NCBI RefSeq assembly: GCF_000876015.1
Contig: NZ_BBQM01000013.1
Location: forward strand, 236,015-300,014
Source: Cupriavidus basilensis
Lineage (GTDB): Bacteria > Pseudomonadota > Gammaproteobacteria > Burkholderiales > Burkholderiaceae
DNA length: 64,000 bases
Reading direction: 5' to 3'
Positions 51,217-59,621 of this stretch are shown piece after piece. The translations under genes and the position numbers were made by a program. A model generated the notes under the pieces. It saw only the letters and a program-made list of their open reading frames with translations, searched no databases and was not told where the DNA came from. The first letter of the stretch is position 1. Each line of letters opens with the position of its first letter.

Positions 51217-51592
51217 GGCCGCAAGACCGGCAGGCCGCCATGCCTCTGCGCGCCGCCCTGATCGAGGGATGACGCGCCGTGGAGACGGCAGCGCGGGTGG
51301 TGGCTGCCATCGGTACGGGCCATGTTAGCCAAATCCCGCTGAAAGAAAATCCAGGCGCGGCAAAACACACTGTTGCTGAATCGCATTCAATCGCGCGCGC
51401 TGCGCGCCGTGCGCATCACCCGCATCGTCCGCGCCACCCGCGCCGTGCCGGCGCCGCCGCCTGCCCCGGCCCCGCGCGGCGCGAGAAAAAACGCATGCAG
51501 GCCCGCCTTCATTCGCGCGCCCGATCCGCCTATATTTGGCCTTGTCCCCGCGCTCTCTTGCTCACCGCGCCACTGAACCCGGAGGTCAGGCC
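51217..51592. promoter_or_regulatory. Divergent region between the small peptide gene and the phosphoribosyltransferase gene
   Basis: About 375 bases. The stretch 51320-51400 is AT-richer and contains the palindrome TGAATCGCATTCA (51377-51389), a candidate operator. A ribosome-binding site GGAGG (51581-51585) precedes the right-hand gene. I see no convincing -35/-10 pair for either direction, and no gene. Confidence 0.45.
51377..51389. promoter_or_regulatory. Palindrome TGAATCGCATTCA
   Basis: Arms TGAAT and ATTCA around CGC, in the AT-rich part of a divergent intergenic region. A regulator site is possible; none is known. Confidence 0.4.
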
Positions 51593-52300
51593 ATGTCCCG
51601 CCCGATGCCGTTGCCGCCGTGCTTTGCCGATCGCCGCGAGGCCGGGATCTATCTTGGCCGCCACCTGGCCGGCCTCGGCTACGGCGCCGCGGCGCTGGGC
51701 GAGGCGCCGCTGGTGCTGGCGCTGCCGCGCGGCGGCGTGCCGGTCGCGTTCGAGGTGGCGCGCCTGCTCGAAGGCCGGCTCGACATCCTGCTGGTGCGCA
51801 AGATCGGCGCGCCCGGTTATCCCGAGCTGGCGCTCGGCGCGGTGGTGGAGGGCGACGCCGCCGGCGGCGCGCCGCACACCGTCGCCAACGACGACCCCTG
51901 GACCCGGCGCGCGCTCGACAGCGGCGCCTTCGACGCCGAGCGCGGCCGCCAGCTCGACGAGATCGCGCGGCGCCAGCAGCGCTATCGCGGCGGCGCGCCG
52001 GTGCCGGCCGTGGCCGGGCGCACCGTGATCGTGGTGGACGACGGCGTGGCGACCGGCGCCACCATGCGCGCCGCGCTCGAAGGCGTGCGCGGCGCCGGCG
52101 CGCGCACCGTGGTGGCGGCGGCGCCGGTGGCCTCGGCGGACGGGCTGGCCAGCCTGCGCGCGGCGGCCGACGAGGTGGTCTGCCTCAACGTGCCGGCCAG
52201 CTTCGGCGCGGTGGGCGCGTTTTACCTGGATTTCCGCCAGACCACCGACGAGGAGGTCGTGGCGCTGCTGCGCCAGAGCGCGTGCGGGCGGCCCGCGTGA
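51593..52300 (+). CDS. Phosphoribosyltransferase-family protein
   Basis: A 235-residue protein of the PRTase fold. The PRPP-binding signature is TVIVVDDGVATGATMRAAL; the N-terminal region LVLALPRGGVPVAFEVARLLEGRLDILLVRKIGAPGYPELALGAV is typical of the stand-alone PRTase-like proteins that often sit beside stress or hydrolase genes in proteobacteria. It is probably cytoplasmic. The base or substrate is unknown. GGAGG precedes the ATG by seven bases. It is convergent with the LeuD-like gene. Confidence 0.9.
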   Translation: MSRPMPLPPCFADRREAGIYLGRHLAGLGYGAAALGEAPLVLALPRGGVPVAFEVARLLEGRLDILLVRKIGAPGYPELALGAVVEGDAAGGAPHTVANDDPWTRRALDSGAFDAERGRQLDEIARRQQRYRGGAPVPAVAGRTVIVVDDGVATGATMRAALEGVRGAGARTVVAAAPVASADGLASLRAAADEVVCLNVPASFGAVGAFYLDFRQTTDEEVVALLRQSACGRPA

Positions 52301-52349
52301 TGCCGGCGCGGCAATGTTTCGGCGTTGGCCTGGCGATGACCGCCGGCGC

Positions 52350-52892
52350 CTAGCGCGGCTGCGCCGCCAGCCTGGCCTTCAGGTGCGGCACCAGCCCGCC
52401 GGCCCGCAGCAGCGCGCGCAGGAACGCGGGAATCGCATCGCAGGCGACCGGGCTGCCGTCGGCCAGCCACAGCGCGGGAAGGTCGAGGTCGAGCCGCGCG
52501 CGCGCGCCGTCGGCCAGGCGCGCGGTATCGGCGCAGGTCAGCACCGGCAGGCCGAGGTTGATGGCGTTGCGATAGAACAGCCCGGCGAACGAGGGCGCGA
52601 TCACCGCGGCCACGCCGAGCTGGAGCAGGGCCTGCGGCGCCTGCTCGCGCGACGAGCCGACGCCGAAGTTGTGCCCGGCCACCACCACGTCGCCCGTTCG
52701 CACGGCGGCGGGAAACTCCGGGCGCAGCCCGGCCAGGCAATGGCGCGCGATCTCCTCGATGCCGCCCTTCATGTGGGCGCCCGGCGCCATCTGGTCGGTG
52801 TCGACGTGGTCGCCGAAGCGCCAGATGCGGCCGCCGTGCGGCGGCGCGCCGGGGACCGCAACGGGGGCGGGGGCGGGAGGAACCGGGCTCAT
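52350..52892 (-). CDS. LeuD-like small subunit of a hydro-lyase (aconitase family)
   Basis: A 180-residue swivelling-domain subunit. Family motifs are RIWRFGDHVDTDQMAPG, VVVAGHNFGVGSSREQAPQALLQLGV and PSFAGLFYRNAINLGLPVL. It partners the large subunit encoded directly upstream with a four-base overlap. An Ala/Pro-rich N-terminal extension precedes the domain. Because it sits with a TctC-type receptor and a GntR regulator rather than with leuB, I suspect a catabolic dicarboxylate or tricarboxylate hydro-lyase and not leucine synthesis. Confidence 0.9.
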   Translation of the reverse strand: MSPVPPAPAPVAVPGAPPHGGRIWRFGDHVDTDQMAPGAHMKGGIEEIARHCLAGLRPEFPAAVRTGDVVVAGHNFGVGSSREQAPQALLQLGVAAVIAPSFAGLFYRNAINLGLPVLTCADTARLADGARARLDLDLPALWLADGSPVACDAIPAFLRALLRAGGLVPHLKARLAAQPR

Positions 52893-54223
52893 GCCAGCAT
52901 CTCGCGCGGGTCGGTGATGCGGCCGGCCACGGCGCTGGCCGCCACGGTCAGCGGCGACGCCAGCCACACCGCGCTGCCGTTGTCGCCCATGCGTCCGGCG
53001 AAGTTGCGCGCGGTCGAGGCGATGGCGCGGCTGCCGGCCGGGAAGCGCGAGGCGCCGTAGCCGGCGCAGGCGTTGCAGGCATTGGGCAGCAGGTGCGCGC
53101 CGGCATCCAGCAGGACCGCCAGCGTGCCTTCGCGCTCGGCCTGCTGCTGGTCGCGCAGCGAGGCCGGCGCCAGTTGCAGGCTCACGCCCGGCGCCACGCG
53201 GCGCCCGCGCAGCACGCTCGCGGCCATGCGCAGGTCTTCCAGCTTGGCGCCGGTGCAGGCGCCCAGGTAGGCGATGTCCACGGGCTGGCCCGCCGCGTCG
53301 CCCACCGGGCCGGTATTGGCCGGCGAGTGGGGCGCGGCCACCTGCGGCGCCAGCGCGGCGGCATCGAAGCACAGGCTCTCCAGCAACGCGGCGCCGGGGT
53401 CGGTGCGCCAGTGCTCCGGCGCGATGGCGTCCAGCGTGGCGGCCGGCACGCCGGCCTCGGCCAGCCACGCGAGGGTGGTGGCGTCCGGCGCGATCAGGCC
53501 GGTCTGCGCGCCCAGCTCGGCGCTCATGTTGGACAGCGTCATGCGTTCCTGCATGGGCAGCGCGGCCACCGCCCGGCCGGCGAACTCGACGGCCTCGTAG
53601 CGCCCGCCGCCCAGGCCCAGCCGGCCGCACAGGAACAGCATCATGTCCTTGGCGCACACGCCCGCGCCGAGCGTGCCGTCCCACTGCAGGCGGATGGTGT
53701 GCGGCACGCGCAGCCAGATCTCGCCGGTGGCCAGCACGCCCGCCATCTCGGTGGCGCCGATGCCGAACATGTAGGCGCCGAAGGCGCCGCCGGTGGGGCT
53801 GTGGCTGTCGCCGCCGACGATGAAGCGCCCGGGCAGCACGTGGCCGTGCTCGGGCAGCACCACGTGGCAGATGCCCTTGCCGTCGATGAAGTGGGGCAGG
53901 CGCGCCTCGCGCACCCAGTCGCGCGTGAAGCGCACGATCGCCTCGGCCTCGGGGTCGGCGGCGGGCACGTAGTGATCCGTCACCACCACGTAGCGCTCCG
54001 GGTCCCACACCGTGGCGCCCAGCTCGCGCAGCAGCGGCGCCACGCGGCGCGGGCCGCTGGAGTCGTGCGACATCGCCAGGTCCACCTTGCAGGTCACCAC
54101 CGTGCCCGGCGTGACCGTCTCCAGCCCGGCGGCGCGCGCCACCAGTTTCTGGGCCAGGGTGGCCGGCAAGGCCGGCAGGGTCGGCATGGCCGGCGCGGGG
54201 GCGGGCGCGGCGAGCGGCGTCAT
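52889..54223 (-). CDS. LeuC-like large subunit of a hydro-lyase (4Fe-4S, aconitase family)
   Basis: A 444-residue subunit with the three-domain aconitase core. The cluster-binding cysteines appear to be in YLGACTGAKLEDL and in PNACNACAGYG (CxxC). Other motifs are GGDSHSPTGGAFGAYMFGIGATE, GKGICHVVLPEHG and RNFAGRMGDNGSAVWLASP. It is annotated by similarity to isopropylmalate dehydratase large subunits. The N-terminal 15 residues are Ala/Pro-rich. It overlaps the TctC gene upstream and the small subunit downstream by four bases each, so the three genes are one operon. Confidence 0.92.
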   Translation of the reverse strand: MTPLAAPAPAPAMPTLPALPATLAQKLVARAAGLETVTPGTVVTCKVDLAMSHDSSGPRRVAPLLRELGATVWDPERYVVVTDHYVPAADPEAEAIVRFTRDWVREARLPHFIDGKGICHVVLPEHGHVLPGRFIVGGDSHSPTGGAFGAYMFGIGATEMAGVLATGEIWLRVPHTIRLQWDGTLGAGVCAKDMMLFLCGRLGLGGGRYEAVEFAGRAVAALPMQERMTLSNMSAELGAQTGLIAPDATTLAWLAEAGVPAATLDAIAPEHWRTDPGAALLESLCFDAAALAPQVAAPHSPANTGPVGDAAGQPVDIAYLGACTGAKLEDLRMAASVLRGRRVAPGVSLQLAPASLRDQQQAEREGTLAVLLDAGAHLLPNACNACAGYGASRFPAGSRAIASTARNFAGRMGDNGSAVWLASPLTVAASAVAGRITDPREMLA

Positions 54224-55278
54224 TCGGGCGTGGCTCCCGAGTACTTGACCACCTTGGCCCAGCGCTTGACGTCCTCGCGCACGAAGGCGGCGAATGCCTG
54301 CGGCGTGCTGCCGACCGGCTGGGCGCCGTCCGTCTCCATGCGCTTGCGCACCGCGGGCGTGTCCAGGCCCTTGTGGGCGGCCTGGTAGAGCGCCTGCAGG
54401 ACGTCGGGCGGCAGCCCGGCCGGGCCGAACAGGCCGAACCAGGCGCTCGACTCGAAGCCCTTGACGGTGTTGCAGATCGGCGCCACGCCGGGGAACTGCG
54501 GCAGCGGCGCCGGGCTGGTCACGCCCAGCACCTTGAGCTTGCCGCTCCTGACGTGGGGCAGCACGTTGAGCGTGCTGGCGAACATCAGGTCCACCTGGCC
54601 GGCGAGCAGGTCGGTCATGGCCGGCGCGGTGCCCTTGTAGGGAATGTTGACGATGTAGGTGCCGGTCATCATCTTGAACATGTCGCCGGCCAGGTGCACC
54701 GACGAGCCCACCGAGCCGATGGCGAAGTTCAGCTTGCCGGGCTGGCTTCTGGCCAGCCGGATCAGCTCGGGGATGTTGTTGGCGGGCAGGCCGGGCGTGG
54801 CCACCAGCACGCTCGGCACGCTGGCGACCAGCGTGATCGGGGTGAAGTCCTCGATCGGGTCGAACGGCAGCTTCTTGTAGAGCGTGGCGTTGATGGTGTG
54901 GCTGGTGAAGCTCATCAGCAAGGTGGTGCCGTCCGGCGCGCTTTTGGCCACCAGGTCGGCGGCGATGTTGCCGCCCGCGCCGGGCCGGTTCTCCACCACC
55001 ACGCCCTGGTCCAGCTCGCGCGCCATCTCCTGCGCGATGGTGCGCGCCAGCGTGTCGGTGGTGCCGCCGGCCGGCGCGCCGACCAGGATGCGGATGGGCT
55101 TGCCGCCGGCGATCTGCGCCGCCTGCGCCGGCACCGCCAGCGCGAGGCCGGCGGCGGCGCCCAGCAGCGCGGCCAGCGCGCGGCGGCGCGAAAGCCGTGC
55201 GGCTCGTGTGGCTGGTGCAGACCGTGCGGAAGGCCGGCGGCGCGGCAGCGGTGATCGGGCCGTGAAGTGAACTGGCAT
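54220..55278 (-). CDS. Tripartite tricarboxylate transporter receptor (TctC/Bug family)
   Basis: A 352-residue periplasmic binding protein. A twin-arginine-like N-terminus (RLSRRRALAALLGAAAGLAL) ends in a cleavage site near AQAAQ. Bug motifs are PIRILVGAPAGGTTDTLARTIA, VVVENRPGAGGNIAADLVAKSAPDGTTLL, KPDFxP-like LPFDPIEDFTPITLV, and NIPYKGTAPAMTDLLAGQVDLMF. It would bind a carboxylate substrate for the hydro-lyase encoded downstream. No TctA/TctB membrane genes are seen in the window, so it may use a distant transporter. Confidence 0.94.
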   Translation of the reverse strand: MPVHFTARSPLPRRRPSARSAPATRAARLSRRRALAALLGAAAGLALAVPAQAAQIAGGKPIRILVGAPAGGTTDTLARTIAQEMARELDQGVVVENRPGAGGNIAADLVAKSAPDGTTLLMSFTSHTINATLYKKLPFDPIEDFTPITLVASVPSVLVATPGLPANNIPELIRLARSQPGKLNFAIGSVGSSVHLAGDMFKMMTGTYIVNIPYKGTAPAMTDLLAGQVDLMFASTLNVLPHVRSGKLKVLGVTSPAPLPQFPGVAPICNTVKGFESSAWFGLFGPAGLPPDVLQALYQAAHKGLDTPAVRKRMETDGAQPVGSTPQAFAAFVREDVKRWAKVVKYSGATPE

Positions 55279-55330
55279 CGCGAATTCCTTCAGGAAGAGT
55301 TCGGGAGCGCGCAGTATCGCTTGTCCAGGC

Positions 55331-56110
55331 CTATTCGCGCAGCCCCGTGCGCGCTTCGCTTTCCACCCAGACGTTGGCGCTGTCGCCGCCCGCGGGGGAC
55401 AGCTCCATGCGGTATTCGTAGCGGTCGGGGCGGTACTGGCCCAGCAGGAACTGCACCGGACGGCCGGTCTTGTCCAGCACCACGCGGCGCACCGCCAGCA
55501 GCGCGCCGCCCACGGGCACGTCCAGCAGCGGCGCCACCACCACGTCGGCCAGCCGCGCCGACAGCGTCTGGCTGGCGCGTCCCAGCTGCACGCCCGCGCC
55601 TTGCAGCAGGCGCAGCATCGGCGTGGTCTCGAGGTCCTTGCGGGTCAGGCCGCGGCCCAGCTCGCCCGGCAGGTAGGTGGTGATGTGCGACAGCGGGCGG
55701 CCGCCGTAGTGGCGCACGCGCACCACCTTGACCACCGGGTCGCCGGCCTGCAGCCCGAGCGCCTCGGCCACTTCCGGCGTGGCGTGCACGTCGTCGATCG
55801 AGATCACCTTGACCGAGGTCTTCTGCCCCATGTCGATGATGTTGTCGAGCAGGCTGCCGGGCCGGTCGCCCACGGTGACGGGCTTGATCGGGTGCGGGTT
55901 GACGAAGGTACCCAGGCCGCGGTGACGGCGCACCAGTCCCTCCTGCACCAGCCGGTCGAAGACCCGGCGCATGGTGACGCGCGACGCGTGGAACTGCTTG
56001 GCGAGGTCGATCTCGCCCGGCAGCGGGCCCTGGCCGAAGCGGCCTTCCACGATCTGTTGGCGTAGTACCACGTAAATCTGGTGATACAGGGGAACGACGG
56101 CTTCACTCAT
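55331..56110 (-). CDS. GntR-family regulator with UTRA ligand domain (HutC type)
   Basis: A 259-residue repressor. The winged helix (LYHQIYVVLRQQIVEGRFGQGPLPGE then IDLAKQFHASRVTMRRVFDRLVQEGLV) is followed by the UTRA domain (LEALGLQAGDPVVKVVRVR, PLSHITTYLPGELGRGLTRKDL). It is the first gene of the minus-strand operon with the TctC receptor and the hydro-lyase subunits, 52 bases upstream of tctC, and probably regulates that operon in response to its substrate. Confidence 0.92.
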   Translation of the reverse strand: MSEAVVPLYHQIYVVLRQQIVEGRFGQGPLPGEIDLAKQFHASRVTMRRVFDRLVQEGLVRRHRGLGTFVNPHPIKPVTVGDRPGSLLDNIIDMGQKTSVKVISIDDVHATPEVAEALGLQAGDPVVKVVRVRHYGGRPLSHITTYLPGELGRGLTRKDLETTPMLRLLQGAGVQLGRASQTLSARLADVVVAPLLDVPVGGALLAVRRVVLDKTGRPVQFLLGQYRPDRYEYRMELSPAGGDSANVWVESEARTGLRE

Positions 56111-56513
56111 GGTTTCCCTTGCGTATGGGTAACAAGTCTTGAATAGTCCTAATGTACTTTAAATCAGACATAGAGCCTAGTTATGTCGGCGTTTGTGCCG
56201 CATTCCACGCACCGGGCGGCGGCAATCGTTGCGCGCGCGCCGCGCATATGCCGCGCGCGCCGCAATCGCGCCGGCGAATGTTTGCGTCCCGCGCGCCCCC
56301 CCGGGCCGGCCGCGCGATTGCTGCGGTGCCCCGCGCGGTCCCGCCCGCGCCGCCCCTCATGCGGCGACCAGTGCACCGGCCACGGGGCCTGTTTCACGTC
56401 CGATACAGCGGCGGCCGCCAAGGGTTTTCCTTAGGAGCCGCCTCCGGACCCCTGACAGGCAGCGCTTGTTCCAGCGCCCGGGAGACCCATGCGCGGTGAC
56501 GTTCGGTGCGCGC

Positions 56514-56531
56514 TGTCACAACTGTGTGACA
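56514..56531. promoter_or_regulatory. Inverted repeat TGTCAC-N6-GTGACA
   Basis: Perfect six-base arms with six bases between, the geometry of a dimeric regulator site, about 245 bases upstream of the glycine-rich protein start. It is not the classic Crp consensus (TGTGA-N6-TCACA). Confidence 0.45.
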
Positions 56532-56610
56532 TGTCGCGTGCGCCGCATGGCGGCCGCGCGCGCGCAAGCCGCGCGGCACGGGTTCCCGCCCCGCGCCGGG
56601 CACTTCGCAG

Positions 56611-56627
56611 CCCTTGTATTTCAAGGG
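56611..56627. promoter_or_regulatory. Inverted repeat CCCTTG-TATTT-CAAGGG
   Basis: Perfect six-base arms around TATTT, about 150 bases upstream of the glycine-rich protein start, in a short AT-richer patch. It may be an operator or a leader hairpin. Confidence 0.4.
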
Positions 56628-56775
56628 ATTACAGCGCGGCCGCCGGCCGCTGGCACTGATTATGCGGAACGGGAGGCTGGTTTGGCCGTGAAGCCGGACC
56701 CGCACCTCCGGCCGCCGTTCTCCCCGAGCGCCGGCCAGAGGCCGAGCCGCTGTGAAATCCTCCTGGGAGCTTTGT

Positions 56776-58281
56776 ATGAAAAAGACCTTACTTGCGTCGG
56801 CGATTGCCTTAGCCCTTGGGGCCGGCGGTCAGGCCATGGCCAACCCGACGAACAACAATGACGTCAAGTGGAACGGCGACAACACGCAGACGGCCACTGC
56901 GAACTCCACGCAATCCGGCGGCGGCGCTCTGGCAAACGAAAACTCCTCCGCCTGGCAGGACAACAGCACGTCGAGCAAGACCTCGAGCTTCGCTTCCACC
57001 AAGACCTCCACCAGAACCACCACCAAGACCAACGCCGACAACAAGGGCAAGGTGACTTTCGATGAAGGCTACGGCAACGCCGGCGCCAACAACGGCAGCA
57101 CCGCCACCGCCAACTTCACCAACTCGTTCAACAGCAGCAAGGCCATCGCGGTGAGCAAGCTGTCGGGCGCGGTCACGGGTGTGGTGGTCCACGGCATCGG
57201 CAATATCGCCACCAACAACGGCAACGCCAACGGCGGCTGGGGCGGCAAGGGCGGCACCGGCTATGGCGGGACCGGCCAGGGCGGCTCGGGCGGCAATGGC
57301 GGCAACAGCGGCAACGGCGGCGCCGGCGGCAGCGGCGGCTCGGCCACCAACGGCAGCGCTACCGCGGGCTATGCCTCGGCCGGCAGCGCGTTCGCCGGCC
57401 GTGGCGGCAGCGGTGGCGATGCCAAGGGCTACGGCGGCGACGGCGGCGGTGCCAAGGGCTATGGCGGCGACGCGCTCAGCGCCAGCGCCGGCCGTGGCGG
57501 CAGCGGCGGCGGCGCCAAGGGCTCCGGCGGCGATGCGCTCGGTGCCAGCCTGTCCGGCTCCGGCAAGGGCGGCGGCGCGCTGGCCGGTGGCGGCAGCGCC
57601 GGCGGCCTGGCGGCGGGCGTGGGCGGCAGCAGCGGCTCGCGTTCGGGCAGCGGCGGTGACGGCGGCTTCTTCGGCAACGGTGGCGGCAGCGGCACCAGTA
57701 CCGCGGGCGCGGGCGGCGCCGGCTCCACCGGCACCACCACCACCACCGCCGGCGCGGCGGCGGCGAACGGCGGCGCGGGCGGCAGCTCGGCCTCGGGCGC
57801 GGTGAGCCCGACCGGCGGCGCGGGTAGCGGCACGGGCGGTGCGGGCGGCGCAGGCTCCGGCGGCGCGGCTACGGCCACGGCCGGTGCCGGCACCGGCACG
57901 GGCGGCGCGGGCGGTGCGCAGACCAGCGTGGCCGGCAACGGCGGCGCGGGCGGCAACGCCAGCGCTGGCGGCGCCTCGACGCAGGCCAGCAACGGCAGCG
58001 CCACGGCGGGCGCCGGCGCGGTCGGCGCGGCTTCCGGCGCGGGCGGCGCGGGCGGCACCGGCAACGGCGGCACCGGTGGCGTGGGCAATGGCGCGGTGGG
58101 TGGAGCCGGCGGCGCCGGCGGCACCAACTACGTCGATGCCGGCACCTTCAACATGTCCAACATGATGAGCAGCGTCGGCCAGTCGGCCGCGGGCATCATG
58201 ATCGCCAACCAGAACAGCGGCATGGCATCGCTGGTGCAGCAAAGCGTCAACGTCCAGGCCAACCTGGCGGTCGGCAAGTAA
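56776..58281 (+). CDS. Secreted glycine-rich repeat protein, candidate fibre subunit/adhesin
   Basis: A 501-residue exported protein. Signal peptide MKKTLLASAIALALGAGGQAMA; then about 140 residues rich in Asn, Thr and Ser (NPTNNN ... TSSKTSSFASTKTSTRTTT); a conserved-looking stretch AIAVSKLSGAVTGVVVHGIGN; about 300 residues of GG/GNGG/GSGG repeats like PE_PGRS or silk; and a C-terminal segment NMSNMMSSVGQSAAGIMIAN followed by QNSGMASLVQQSVNVQANLAV, whose spaced Gln/Asn resembles amyloid repeats. I take ATG 56776 because GGGAG lies just upstream and the signal peptide starts there. It heads the fibre locus and is probably the main secreted subunit. Confidence 0.85.
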   Translation: MKKTLLASAIALALGAGGQAMANPTNNNDVKWNGDNTQTATANSTQSGGGALANENSSAWQDNSTSSKTSSFASTKTSTRTTTKTNADNKGKVTFDEGYGNAGANNGSTATANFTNSFNSSKAIAVSKLSGAVTGVVVHGIGNIATNNGNANGGWGGKGGTGYGGTGQGGSGGNGGNSGNGGAGGSGGSATNGSATAGYASAGSAFAGRGGSGGDAKGYGGDGGGAKGYGGDALSASAGRGGSGGGAKGSGGDALGASLSGSGKGGGALAGGGSAGGLAAGVGGSSGSRSGSGGDGGFFGNGGGSGTSTAGAGGAGSTGTTTTTAGAAAANGGAGGSSASGAVSPTGGAGSGTGGAGGAGSGGAATATAGAGTGTGGAGGAQTSVAGNGGAGGNASAGGASTQASNGSATAGAGAVGAASGAGGAGGTGNGGTGGVGNGAVGGAGGAGGTNYVDAGTFNMSNMMSSVGQSAAGIMIANQNSGMASLVQQSVNVQANLAVGK

Positions 58282-58475
58282 GGCAGTGCATGGCGGCGGC
58301 GCGCCGCGGGTGGATGGCCCGCGCGCACGCCCCGCCGGCACGGCACCAAGCCGGCAACTCAGGGCATCCGCGCGCGTTGTCCGCGCGAGGATGCCCGTTC
58401 GACGAAGCGTCCACTCGTCTCCCGCTTGCCCGTCCGGATGGGGGCGGCAGGCAAGAGGCCGAAGGAGACACCAAC

Positions 58476-58919
58476 ATGCGATCGGTCCGCTTTGCCGCCG
58501 CCGTCATGGCGACGGCCGTCCTGGTCTGGCCGGGCCTGCAAGCCCTGGCCGACCCGTTGCCCGACGGGCCATCGGCCGCAGTGCCTGCGGCAGACTCCGC
58601 CAGCGCCGCCAACACCGGCGCCGCGGTCCGGGAACCGGTTCCCCCCGCGGTGGCGCGCGGCGTATTCGCCGGCCTCGGCAAGCCGGTCGCCAGCAACCGG
58701 CTGGACGGCATCCGCGGCGGCTCCGAACTGGTGGCCAACGACATGCGCCTGGCCGGCACCGTGGCCGACAACAGCGCGAGCCACATCATGAGCGGGGCCA
58801 ACAGCATCGCCGACGGCTCCTTCGCCAGCGCCGCGGGCCTGCCCACCGTGATCCAGAACTCGGGCTCCAACGTGCTGATCCAGAACGCCACGATCATCAA
58901 CGTCCAGTTCAAGCCATGA
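58476..58919 (+). CDS. Exported protein with double-glycine leader-like motif (putative C39 substrate 1)
   Basis: A 147-residue protein. A signal peptide (AAAVMATAVLVWPGLQALA) is followed by an Ala/Pro-rich region and then NRLDGIRGG (residues 74-82). This matches double-glycine leaders: Gly-Gly at -2/-1, Ile at -4 and Leu at -7. The remaining 65 residues (SELVANDMRLAGTV ... VIQNSGSNVLIQNATIINVQ) form a passenger with two IQN motifs. The same IQN pattern ends the protein encoded at 59622. GAAGGAGA precedes the ATG. The stop overlaps the C39 peptidase gene by four bases, so the two are coupled. I do not recognise a named family; a minor fibre subunit or nucleator fits. Confidence 0.78.
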   Translation: MRSVRFAAAVMATAVLVWPGLQALADPLPDGPSAAVPAADSASAANTGAAVREPVPPAVARGVFAGLGKPVASNRLDGIRGGSELVANDMRLAGTVADNSASHIMSGANSIADGSFASAAGLPTVIQNSGSNVLIQNATIINVQFKP

Positions 58920-59611
58920 CGCTGCGCAAGCTGCTACTGCCGGCCGCGCTCGCGCTGGCCGCGGCGGCCGCGCCGGTGGCGCGCGCCGACGACGCGGTCA
59001 TTCCCGCCGACGGCAGCCATTTCTTCAGCGTGCGCGTCACCAGCCTCAAGGAGGCGCGCTACAAGACCACCATCCGCCAGCAGTACGACTTCAGCTGCGG
59101 CTCGGCGGCGGTGGCCACGCTGCTGACCTACCAGTACGGCTACCCGGTCACCGAGCAGGTGGTGTTCGCCAACATGTACGTCAACGGCGACCAGGCCAAG
59201 ATCCGGCAGGAGGGTTTCTCGCTGCTCGACATGAAGCGCTTTCTCGAGTCGCGCGGCTTCATCGCCGACGGCTACGAGCTGCCCTTGTCCAAGCTCGAGG
59301 AAACGCAGATCCCGGCCATCGTGCTGGTGGTCGAGAACGGCTACCACCATTTCGTGGTGGTCAAGGGCGTGCGCGGCAACCGCGTGCTGATCGGCGATCC
59401 GGCGCTCGGCACGCGCGCGATCTCGCGCGAGCATTTCGAATCCATCTGGGACAGCCAGCTGCTGTTCGTCATCCACAACCGCGAGGAGCTGGCGCGCTTC
59501 AACCTGGCGGCCGACTGGCGCGTGGCGCCGACCGGCCCTTATTCAATGGGTATCAACCGGGATAGTCTGTTCTTCACTGTCATGCCTTCGCATGGCAGCA
59601 GCGACTTCTAA
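58916..59611 (+). CDS. Periplasmic C39-family peptidase (FapD-like)
   Basis: A 231-residue cysteine protease with a Sec signal peptide (LLLPAALALAAAAAPVARA) instead of the usual ABC-transporter fusion. The C39 catalytic elements are present: Gln55/Gln56 and Cys61 in RQQYDFSCGSAA, His145 in YHHFVVVKG and Asp161 in LIGDPALGTR. C39 enzymes cut after double glycines in leader peptides. It resembles FapD of the Pseudomonas amyloid system. It is encoded between the two proteins with double-glycine motifs and overlaps the first by four bases, so these are its likely substrates. Localisation should be the periplasm. Confidence 0.9.
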   Translation: MTLRKLLLPAALALAAAAAPVARADDAVIPADGSHFFSVRVTSLKEARYKTTIRQQYDFSCGSAAVATLLTYQYGYPVTEQVVFANMYVNGDQAKIRQEGFSLLDMKRFLESRGFIADGYELPLSKLEETQIPAIVLVVENGYHHFVVVKGVRGNRVLIGDPALGTRAISREHFESIWDSQLLFVIHNREELARFNLAADWRVAPTGPYSMGINRDSLFFTVMPSHGSSDF

Positions 59612-59621
59612 GGAACGCATC

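Larger units (their letters stand above)
56111..56775. promoter_or_regulatory. 665-base divergent region between the GntR regulator and the secreted-fibre locus
   Basis: Close to the GntR start the DNA is AT-rich (56110-56190: GTCTTGAATAGTCCTAATGTAC and AAATCAGACAT) and must hold its promoter and operator. Further right lie TGTCAC-N6-GTGACA (56514-56531) and CCCTTG-TATTT-CAAGGG (56611-56627). The rest is GC-rich without a supported gene. GGGAG (56765-56769) is the ribosome-binding site of the glycine-rich protein gene. Confidence 0.5.

Noticed and set aside
50864..51370. 168-codon minus-strand frame overlapping the small peptide gene
   Set aside because: It runs through the terminator hairpin and has no coherent protein features; the 60-codon frame fits the terminator position better.
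56152..56770. Open frames of 70-220 codons between the GntR regulator and the glycine-rich gene
   Set aside because: All are basic, low-complexity frames in GC-rich noncoding DNA and overlap each other on both strands.
56809..58341. Minus-strand frame opposite the glycine-rich protein
   Set aside because: An Ala/Gly/Arg-rich mirror of GGC repeats; no start site or ribosome-binding site, and no homology recognised.
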